From: Pseudomonas putida
GTDB taxonomy: Bacteria; Pseudomonadota; Gammaproteobacteria; Pseudomonadales; Pseudomonadaceae
Direction of reading: 5' to 3'
DNA length: 64,000 bases
NCBI RefSeq assembly: GCF_022627325.1
Contig: NZ_JAETZZ010000009.1
Location: 62,001 to 126,000 of the forward strand
The translations under genes were made by a program, and so were the position numbers. This document shows positions 57,816-64,000 of this stretch, in pieces. The notes beneath the pieces are model-generated. The model did no database searches. It was given only the letters and a program-made list of their open reading frames with translations, and had not been told where the DNA came from. Within the stretch, counting starts at the first letter, position 1, and each line of letters starts with the position of its first letter.

Positions 57816-58084
57816 GCCTTGAAACAAAGCCCCTCACCACAGCCGGTGTCGAAACGTTTCTCGAAGTCGGCAACCCGCCCGTGAAGCTCTTGCGCGTACA
57901 ACCCGGCATCCCTGTAGACCACGCCTATGAACAGGTTTCGATATTGCTGGGCTACATCAAACACCTGGTGCGCGAAGGCGATATGGAAGATGACCACAAG
58001 CTGTTGGGCGCCGCCGATTACCTCAGCGTATTGGCCAAGGCGTTGATGAACGATATCGAGATGGCCAAGAACAAACTGCACTGA
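57812..58084 (+). CDS. DUF3077-family small protein
   Basis: A 90-residue protein with a beta-strand start and a helical end, containing VPVDHAYEQVSILLGYIKHLV-like DUF3077 features (here IPVDHAYEQVSILLGYI). No signal or TM segment. Overlaps the previous gene by 4 nt. Many pseudomonads carry several such pairs; function unknown. Confidence 0.75.
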   Translation: MSLETKPLTTAGVETFLEVGNPPVKLLRVQPGIPVDHAYEQVSILLGYIKHLVREGDMEDDHKLLGAADYLSVLAKALMNDIEMAKNKLH

Positions 58085-58095
58085 CTTGGAACGCA

Positions 58096-58125
58096 CCCGT
58101 GGGCCCGGCAAGCCGGCGCCCACAA
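58096..58125. repeat. Degenerate REP element
   Basis: A partial REP (GGCCCGGCAAGCCGGCGCCC) after the DUF3077 gene. The remaining gap to 58366 holds no gene; one DnaA-box sequence TTATCCACA at 58346-58354 stands alone. Confidence 0.55.
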
Positions 58126-58366
58126 TCAGGCAGTAGCCGCACCAATCCAGCGCTATTTGCCTAATCGAATATTTGTTTATGCACAAGAGGCATCAGCCCC
58201 ATTCGCGAAAGGCGTGCCGATCCCATGCACCGCTGGTCTTTGCGCAAAGGCCTGTTTTTACTGGGGTTGCAGCTGCAGCGGGAATAAGCCGAACGGTTGA
58301 AATAACGCTTGGATCCAACCATTCATCACAAGCTTGTTCACAGACTTATCCACAGGTTGTGCCGTG

Positions 58367-59584
58367 CTAATGGTCGCGCTCGGCAAGCAGCAACAGATTG
58401 CGTGGGGTGAGTGGATAATCGCAGAACGTGCCCAGGCGTACGGCGTAGCCTTGCGCTTCTAGAAACAGGGCGCGGTCGAGTACCAGCCACATTTCCAATG
58501 GCCTTCTGAACAGGTTGCGTACCCGTTCCAGGTTGCGCACCTGGGCAAGGCGTTGCCAGCCCTCGGCTTCCAAGGCATCCCAGTCGGGGTTGATGGTCAG
58601 GTCCAGCTCACGCAGGGCGGCCAGATCGCGGCAGTACTGCTCGAAGGGTTTGGCCAACCAGGCCACCGGCAATGACGGTGTGGGCAGGTACTCATCACAC
58701 TGGCGCTGGCGGCGCTGCAGCAGGTCGAAGCCAAGGCGCCTGGCCATCGAGCAGTCGCGCTGGTGGCGAACCCGGGCGCCGGCGGTGACGGTCTCGCTTA
58801 GAGGCAGGCCCAGGTCCAGCAGCGAGAGTTGCAGCGACGAGTGCTGCGCAGCGGTGGATAACGGCTGGTAGTGCTCGCCCTGGATGCGGTTGTAGCAGCA
58901 GGGCGCCACGGCAAGATGGCGGCAGCCTTGCTCACTGGCCACACGCAGCAAGTGCACATGCAGGTCGCCGCAGGCATGCAGGGCGACCACGCTCTTGTCG
59001 CTGCCCAGGTGGCGGCAGCTGTCCGCTGCCATCACATCCTGGTGCACATGGGTGGCCGGTAGCTGGTGGTGGTCACTCAGCGCTTGGCCGGCGGTGACCA
59101 GTTGGGCGTCGTACTCCAGGCAGGTCAGCTGCTGGCCGGGCTGCAGCAGGCGGCGGCCGAGGTAGCCTTTGCCTGAGCACCAGTCCAGCCAGTGCTGGGT
59201 CTGCGTGTGGAAGCTCAGGCGGCGGCTGAAGGCCTCGATCTGCTGCCACTTACGGCCTGGGACATTGACGTCCAGGCGGTGTGCGGCGGGCGGCAGGCCG
59301 ATGTCAGGCAGCTCGCCCAGGGCGCTCAGCCGTTGGGCTTGTTGGGCAAGGTGTGGAAACGGTGCGGGCACGCCTTGCGGGTCGAGGGCGGCTTCGGCAT
59401 CGCTCAGGCTGCATTGGCGCAGGTGGGCGGACAGTACGGGGTGTTCGGCTTCCCAGGGCAGGCGCAGGGTGGTGAACGGCCTGGGTTTCCACAGCGGCTG
59501 GTGCTCGGTCAGGAACTGGTCGAGGGCCAGGAAGCGGTCGCGTAGTTGGTGGCTGTGGAGAAAAGGGGGCATGGCGCTAGGCAT
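58367..59584 (-). CDS. SAM-dependent methyltransferase (METTL25-like)
   Basis: A 405-residue protein with a Methyltransf_32/METTL25-like core: motif I LDWCSGKGYLGRRLL near residues 140-154, then CLEYDAQLV, VVALHACGDLHVHLLR and APCCYNRI, the P-C-C-Y stretch typical of this family. The flanks are helical. Substrate unknown; rRNA or protein methylation is possible. It lies 72 nt after the ABC permease gene on the same strand. Confidence 0.8.
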   Translation of the reverse strand: MPSAMPPFLHSHQLRDRFLALDQFLTEHQPLWKPRPFTTLRLPWEAEHPVLSAHLRQCSLSDAEAALDPQGVPAPFPHLAQQAQRLSALGELPDIGLPPAAHRLDVNVPGRKWQQIEAFSRRLSFHTQTQHWLDWCSGKGYLGRRLLQPGQQLTCLEYDAQLVTAGQALSDHHQLPATHVHQDVMAADSCRHLGSDKSVVALHACGDLHVHLLRVASEQGCRHLAVAPCCYNRIQGEHYQPLSTAAQHSSLQLSLLDLGLPLSETVTAGARVRHQRDCSMARRLGFDLLQRRQRQCDEYLPTPSLPVAWLAKPFEQYCRDLAALRELDLTINPDWDALEAEGWQRLAQVRNLERVRNLFRRPLEMWLVLDRALFLEAQGYAVRLGTFCDYPLTPRNLLLLAERDH

Positions 59585-59656
59585 TGGTTAAGGTGAAGGG
59601 CCCACCGCCGTCAAACCGGCGTGACGGCGGTGGGTAGCAGAGCAGCCCGGTGGTCG

Positions 59657-60346
59657 TTAACGCCCTTGGCAGGCATCCACCCGCAACCAGCGTTCCAGCA
59701 GCTTGAAACCTTGCACCAGCAGGAACGAGATCACCAGGTAGAACACCCCGGCAGCGAAGAAGATCTCCACCGGCAGGTAGGTACGGGCAATGATGGTCCG
59801 TGCCATGCCGGTCAGCTCCAGCAGGGTCACCGTACTGGCCAGGGCGCTGGCCTTGAGCATCAGGATCACTTCGTTGCTGTAGGCCGGCAGGCCGATCCGC
59901 GCAGCGCGGGGCAGCATGATGTAGAACAGCGTCTTGCCACGGGACATGCCCAGCGCCCGCGCCGCTTCAATTTCACCCTTGGGGATCGACTGCAGCGCGC
60001 CGCGCAGGATCTCGGCGATATACGCAGCAGTGTGCAGGGTCATGGTCAGCACCGTGCACCAGAACGGATCGCGCAGGTAGGGCCAGAGGCTGCTCGAGCG
60101 CACCGCGTCGAACTGCGCCAGGCCGTAATAGACCAGGAACAGCTGCACCAGCAGCGGTGTACCGCGGAAGAAGAAGATGTAGCTGAAGGGCAGGGCGCGC
60201 ACGTACCAGTGCCGCGACGAGCGGGCGATACCCAGCGGTATCGCCAGGATCAGCCCGGCAACGACCGCGATGGCTACCAGCTCCAGGGTCAGGGTGGCAC
60301 CCTGGGCCAGGCGCGGCAGCCACTTGATGATCACTTCCCAGTTCAT
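59657..60346 (-). CDS. Amino-acid ABC transporter permease (HisM-like)
   Basis: A 229-residue inner-membrane permease with about five TM segments and the EAA loop (EAARALGMSRGKTLFYIMLPRAARIGLP). It overlaps the other permease gene by 4 nt, so they form a heterodimeric channel as in HisQM or AotQM. Last gene of the ABC set. Confidence 0.9.
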   Translation of the reverse strand: MNWEVIIKWLPRLAQGATLTLELVAIAVVAGLILAIPLGIARSSRHWYVRALPFSYIFFFRGTPLLVQLFLVYYGLAQFDAVRSSSLWPYLRDPFWCTVLTMTLHTAAYIAEILRGALQSIPKGEIEAARALGMSRGKTLFYIMLPRAARIGLPAYSNEVILMLKASALASTVTLLELTGMARTIIARTYLPVEIFFAAGVFYLVISFLLVQGFKLLERWLRVDACQGR

Positions 60347-61038
60347 TGTTCGGCCCTCGCAAAGCCGCGAGCGGCGCGTTTTTCCATGAAGTGCATGCCG
60401 GTCATGGCGACCACGGTCAGGCCCAGGTAGATGCAGGCTGCGACCATGTAGAAGGTGAACGGCTCCTTGGTCACGGTCACGCCGATCTGCGCGTGGCGCA
60501 TGATTTCTTCAAGGCCGATCACCGATACCAGGGCGGTGTCCTTCATCAGGATCATGAACAGGTTGCCAAGGCCCGGCAGGGCGATGCGCCACATTTGCGG
60601 GAGGATGATCCGCGAAAGGATGCGCCCTTTGGAAAGGCCCAGCGCCAGGCCCGCTTCACGGTGGCCCTTGGGGATCGCCAGGATGGCGCCACGGAATACC
60701 TCAGTGGCGTAGGCACCGAAGCACAGGCCCAGGGCGATCACGCCGGCGGCGAAGGCACTGAGTTCCAGGCCGGGCATGTTGAGGGCTTCGCCGAGGCTGT
60801 TCATCAGGCCGACGGTGCCGAAATAGATAAGCAGGACCCAGAGCAGTTCGGGCACGCCGCGAACCAGGGTCGAGTAGAAGCCGCCAAGCCATTGCAGGGG
60901 CTTGAGCGGGGAGGTCTTGGCCAGGGCGCCGAGCAGGCCCAGGACCAGCCCCAGCAGCAGGGCGCAAAGCGCCAGTTTTACGGTCATCAGGGTGCCAGCC
61001 GCCAGGGCCGGACCGAATCCGTGCAGGTCGATATTCAT
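60343..61038 (-). CDS. Amino-acid ABC transporter permease (HisQ-like)
   Basis: A 231-residue permease with about five TM segments and EAA loop (EAGLALGLSKGRILSRIILPQMWRIALP). Partner of the preceding entry; 55 nt after the binding-protein gene. Confidence 0.9.
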   Translation of the reverse strand: MNIDLHGFGPALAAGTLMTVKLALCALLLGLVLGLLGALAKTSPLKPLQWLGGFYSTLVRGVPELLWVLLIYFGTVGLMNSLGEALNMPGLELSAFAAGVIALGLCFGAYATEVFRGAILAIPKGHREAGLALGLSKGRILSRIILPQMWRIALPGLGNLFMILMKDTALVSVIGLEEIMRHAQIGVTVTKEPFTFYMVAACIYLGLTVVAMTGMHFMEKRAARGFARAEQ

Positions 61039-61093
61039 GGGCAGGGTCGTTCTAGGGACCGGCGCGCCGCAAGGGCGCGCTGGTCGGGGCGAA

Positions 61094-61846
61094 TCATTCG
61101 ATGCTGAATGGGAAGTACTTGTCGTTGATCTTCTTGTACGTTCCGTCAGCCTTGATTTCTGCCAGGGCCTTGTTCAGCTTCTCGCGCAGCGGGTCGCCCT
61201 TGCGTACGGCGATGCCGATCTTGTCGCTGTCGACCACAGGCTCGCCTTTGAACTCGAAGTTCATGCCGTCCTTGCTCTTGAGCCACTCGTACTGCACGTA
61301 CTTGTCGGCCAGGATGCCGTCCACTCGGCCAGAGATCAGGTCGAGGTAGGCGTTTTCCTGGGTGTCGTACAGCTTGATGTCGATATCGCTGCCGTAGGTG
61401 TCTTCCAGCCAGGTGCCGGCCAGCGTGGCGCGCTGAGTGCCGATGATCTTACCTTTGAGGTAGGACGCATCGGTCTTGAAGTCGACGTTCTTCGGCGCGA
61501 TGAACTGCAGCTTGTTGGAGTAGTACGGGTCGGTGAAGTCGACGGCCTGCTTGCGCTCGTCGGTGATCGACAGCGACGACACCAGGAAGTCGAACTTCTT
61601 GGCGTTGAGGGCCGGGATGATGCCGTCCCAGTCGGAGGTGACGACCGAGCACTCGACTTTCATCTTGGCGCACAGGGCGTCGCCGATGTCTTTGTCGAAG
61701 CCGACCACGTTACCGCTGGCGTCCTTGTTGTTGAACGGCGGGTAGGCCGCTTCGATACCCATGCGCAGTTTTTCTGCAGCCATGGCGTTGGCCGAAAACA
61801 CCAGCGTGGCGGCAGCTGCCAGGAGGAATTTCTTGTAAGTCTGCAT
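61094..61846 (-). CDS. Periplasmic basic amino-acid-binding protein
   Basis: A 250-residue solute-binding protein. Signal peptide MQTYKKFLLAAAATLVFSANAMA; mature opening EKLRMGIEAAYPPFNNKDASG is typical of Lys/Arg/Orn/His-binding (ArgT/HisJ/AotJ) proteins, with SDWDGIIPALNAKKFD and VDGILADKY. ATG 61846 fits; the frame is open to 61888. Arginine/ornithine or histidine uptake is likely. Confidence 0.9.
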   Translation of the reverse strand: MQTYKKFLLAAAATLVFSANAMAAEKLRMGIEAAYPPFNNKDASGNVVGFDKDIGDALCAKMKVECSVVTSDWDGIIPALNAKKFDFLVSSLSITDERKQAVDFTDPYYSNKLQFIAPKNVDFKTDASYLKGKIIGTQRATLAGTWLEDTYGSDIDIKLYDTQENAYLDLISGRVDGILADKYVQYEWLKSKDGMNFEFKGEPVVDSDKIGIAVRKGDPLREKLNKALAEIKADGTYKKINDKYFPFSIE

Positions 61847-61857
61847 GTGTTGCTCCG

Positions 61858-62631
61858 TTAGCGGTGGCTGGACATGAATTGCTTGCAACGCGCCGAGGTC
61901 GGGTTTTCGAAGACCTGCTGCGGCGATCCTTGCTCTTCAACCAGGCCCTGGTGCAGGAAAACCACTTCACTGGACACCTGGCGGGCAAAGTTCATCTCGT
62001 GCGTCACCAGCAGCATGGTACGGCCTTCTTCGGCCAATGCGCGGATAACGTTAAGCACTTCCTGGACCATTTCCGGATCGAGCGCCGAGGTGGGCTCATC
62101 GAACAGGATGACTTTAGGCCGCATGGCCAGGGTGCGGGCGATAGCAGCACGCTGCTGCTGGCCACCGGAAAGCTGGGCGGGGTAGCTGTGGCGTTTGTCG
62201 TAGATGCCGACCTTGTTCAGCAGTGCTTCGGCCGCTTCGGTGGCTTCGGCCTTGCTCTGGCCGAGTACCCGGCGTGGCGCCTCGATGATGTTGTCGAGGA
62301 TCGACATGTGCGGCCACAGGTTGAAATTCTGGAAGACGAAGCCGATTTCGCTGCGCAGGCGGTTGATCTGGCGGTTGTCGGCAGCGATCAGGTCGCCGTT
62401 CTTGGCGGCCTTGAGCTTGAGAGCCTCACCGGCAACCAGGATTTCGCCCTGGTGCGGGTTTTCCAGCAGGTTGATGCAGCGCAGCAGGGTGGACTTGCCG
62501 GAGCCGGACGATCCCAGAATGGAGATCACGTCACCGTCACGCGCGGTCAGCGAAATGCCCTTGAGAATTTCCTGGTCGCCGTAGCGTTTGTGCAGGTTGC
62601 GGATTTCCAGCGCGGGCGTGGCCTGGGCCAT
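61858..62631 (-). CDS. Basic amino-acid ABC transporter ATPase (HisP-like)
   Basis: A 257-residue ATPase with Walker [11 protein letters not shown]-loop [13 protein letters not shown], signature LSGGQQQR, Walker [15 protein letters not shown] and switch His (LVTHEMNFA). First gene of the operon (ATPase, binding protein, two permeases), with the promoter in the gap before it. The insertion between Walker A and Q-loop ([18 protein letters not shown]) is typical of HisP. Confidence 0.92.
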   Translation of the reverse strand: MAQATPALEIRNLHKRYGDQEILKGISLTARDGDVISILGSSGSGKSTLLRCINLLENPHQGEILVAGEALKLKAAKNGDLIAADNRQINRLRSEIGFVFQNFNLWPHMSILDNIIEAPRRVLGQSKAEATEAAEALLNKVGIYDKRHSYPAQLSGGQQQRAAIARTLAMRPKVILFDEPTSALDPEMVQEVLNVIRALAEEGRTMLLVTHEMNFARQVSSEVVFLHQGLVEEQGSPQQVFENPTSARCKQFMSSHR

Positions 62632-63270
62632 GTGCGGTCCTCATGTGTTCGGGTGCGTTCCCAGCTGTTGGCGGCCTTCCTGGCGTGCGCCAAGCTAGCA
62701 TAGCGGCATCAGGGCGGCCAACAGGGTCGCAAGGGGCTTTGGGCAATGCTGGGGCAGTTTGTCGCATCGCTGCAGTGCAACGTCGCGCAGATGTCCGCGA
62801 GGGTCTCGCCCAGCGCCGTAGCCTTGATGAAAAAAGGCGCGATGGTGCCAGCTTTGGGCGGCACTGGGAAGCGCTTTTGGGCCGTTTGCGGCTAAAGGTG
62901 CTGTCGCTGGCGAGCATTCGGGGCTACCCAACGATAGGCCAACCGCAGCAAAGGGTTGTACCGCAGGGTTGCACTTTTTTGCATTGCAACGGTGCAAAGG
63001 TGTTACCGAGGAGCACCTTTGGTGCGATTGTAAGTGGGTATTTCTGTAATCTTACCCTTCCTGCCGCTTTTGATGGCCTTTCGGTCAGGCCTTGGCCGAA
63101 TGGCCTGCAGGCCGCTCGCTTTGCGGCCTGCCAGCTTCATATGACGAATGTGCCGGGCAGGTGGCCCGCTTATTGCCCTATGCAAACCGCCGATTGCAGT
63201 GACGCCTAAATCAACCCCGGGCGCGCTTTAACCCACAGTCGGGTGGTCCACTCCTTACAAAGGTAGTTTT
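62632..63270. promoter_or_regulatory. Divergent gap before amino-acid permease
   Basis: About 640 bases without a supported gene. It contains CAAAGGTG/CACCTTTG (62995-63002 and 63014-63021), a 9-bp perfect repeat GCAGGCCGC/GCGGCCTGC (63107-63115 and 63123-63131), and the sigma-54 promoter candidate at 63162-63176. The first part must hold the promoter for the ABC operon; I cannot point to it. Confidence 0.55.
63162..63176 (+). promoter_or_regulatory. Sigma-54 promoter candidate of the permease gene
   Basis: TGGCCCGCTTATTGC matches the -24/-12 consensus TGGCACG-N4-TTGC except for A to C at one position; GG and GC are separated by exactly 10 bases. Transcription would start near 63188, about 83 nt before the ATG. 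Confidence 0.6.
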
Positions 63271-63999
63271 ATGAGCGGTAACAATTCCAATGACCTCGCT
63301 CAGGGGCTCAAACAACGGCATGTGACCATGCTGTCCATTGCTGGCGTTATCGGCGCCGGCCTGTTCGTCGGCTCCGGCCACGCCATCGCTGCTGCAGGCC
63401 CTGCCGTGCTGCTGGCCTATGCCGCTGCGGGCACCCTGGTGGTGCTGGTGATGCGCATGCTGGGTGAAATGGCGATCGCCTCGCCGGATACCGGTTCCTT
63501 CTCCACTTATGCCGACCGCGCGATTGGCCGCTGGGCCGGTTTCACCATCGGCTGGCTGTACTGGTGGTTCTGGGTGCTGGTGATCCCGCTGGAGGCCAAC
63601 GCCGCCGCCGCAATCCTGCATGCCTGGTTCCCGGCCGTTGACCTCTGGGCCTTCTCCCTTTTGATCACCTTGGCGCTGACCCTGACCAACCTGTGCAGTG
63701 TGAAGAACTACGGTGAGTTCGAGTTCTGGTTCGCCCTGCTCAAGGTGCTGGCGATCATTGGCTTCATCGTTGTGGGCTGTATCGCCATGTTCGGCCTGAT
63801 GCCGAGCAGCCAGGTCAGCGGTGCCAGCCACCTGTTCGACACTCAGGGCTTCATGCCCAATGGCCTGGGCGCTGTGCTGGCGGCCATGCTGACCACCATG
63901 TTCTCGTTCATGGGTACCGAGATCGTCACCATCGCTGCTGCCGAATCCAAAGACCCGGGCAAGCAGATCAGCCGTGCCACCAACTCGGTGATCTGGCGT
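63271..63999 (+). CDS. APC-family amino-acid permease (GABA/aromatic type), partial
   Basis: The first 243 codons of an inner-membrane permease of the amino acid-polyamine-organocation superfamily; the gene continues past the window. It begins MSGNNSNDLAQGLKQRHVTM, and the family motif LSIAGVIGAGLFVGSGHAI with the substrate-site G-x-G-L-F lies in TM1; GEMAIASPDTGSFSTYADRAIG and FSFMGTEIVTIAAAESKDPGKQI are typical. Close to GabP-type proteins, so 4-aminobutyrate is a reasonable but unproven substrate. AAAGGTAG lies before the ATG; a sigma-54 promoter candidate is upstream. Confidence 0.9.
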   Translation, partial: MSGNNSNDLAQGLKQRHVTMLSIAGVIGAGLFVGSGHAIAAAGPAVLLAYAAAGTLVVLVMRMLGEMAIASPDTGSFSTYADRAIGRWAGFTIGWLYWWFWVLVIPLEANAAAAILHAWFPAVDLWAFSLLITLALTLTNLCSVKNYGEFEFWFALLKVLAIIGFIVVGCIAMFGLMPSSQVSGASHLFDTQGFMPNGLGAVLAAMLTTMFSFMGTEIVTIAAAESKDPGKQISRATNSVIWR

Positions 64000-64000
64000 A

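Noticed and set aside
58346..58354. Isolated DnaA box as a replication origin
   Set aside because: One TTATCCACA without neighbours, AT-rich unwinding region or replication genes.

Overview
The window looks like a chromosome segment of a Pseudomonas putida-group bacterium. The coding DNA is GC-rich with dense G/C-ending codons. Gaps carry many copies of the P. putida-type REP element (core GCCGGCAAGCCGGCTCCCAC). The gene order (cystine ABC transporter, epsC, BCCT transporter, tauDCBA, OprD-type porin, lsfA, ssuADCBF, gshA, tex, ompR-envZ, rimBK, hslR, hslO, pckA, fdhD, nudE, cysQ and so on) matches what I remember of the PP_0225-PP_0284 interval of strain KT2440. That comparison is from memory, not an alignment.

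Layout. 1-358 is the tail of an EAL-domain protein. 554-16658 is a sulfur-acquisition block: a cystine-type ABC transporter, serine acetyltransferase, taurine uptake and dioxygenase, a porin, the 1-Cys peroxiredoxin LsfA and the alkanesulfonate genes ssuADCBF, with no ssuE beside them. 16798-29672 is housekeeping: a TetR regulator, glutathione synthesis, Tex, OmpR/EnvZ, RimB/RimK, heat-shock proteins Hsp15 and Hsp33, and PEP carboxykinase. 29904-42203 holds small thioesterases, a glycine-zipper protein, an FdhF/YdeP-type molybdoenzyme with FdhD, Kbp, a nucleotidase, NudE, CysQ, an NtrC-class two-component pair and RmlD/RmlC. 42395-48698 holds an APH/M23-like/aminotransferase fusion, agmatine deiminase and an OprD-family porin. 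56739-64000 returns to core genes: a lipoprotein, a DUF6124-like/DUF3077 pair, a methyltransferase, a basic/polar amino-acid ABC transporter, and the start of an amino-acid permease behind a good sigma-54 promoter candidate.

The accessory part is about 49.0-56.6 kb. A tRNA-Thr gene (56565-56640, minus) has an imperfect direct copy of its 3' end about 5.7 kb away (50842-50883). These look like the att sites of a decayed island. Between them lie a retron of the Ec48 type (structured non-coding region, a reverse transcriptase with LVDD instead of YADD, and a two-TM effector overlapping it), an orphan multi-TM protein, a cluster of DnaA-box-like sites, the 3' remnant of a P4-type integrase broken by one stop codon, and a RelE/Gp49-like toxin gene facing tail-to-tail a HigA-like XRE gene. 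Just outside the outer att copy is a two-gene operon of a DUF6036/AbiEii-like nucleotidyltransferase and an unknown partner, which may be another defence or toxin-antitoxin module.

The most interesting signals are the retron and its unassigned ncRNA, the convergent toxin/antitoxin pair, the nucleotidyltransferase operon, the three-domain aminotransferase fusion, and the absence of ssuE from the ssu cluster, where a 7-bp tandem repeat now sits.
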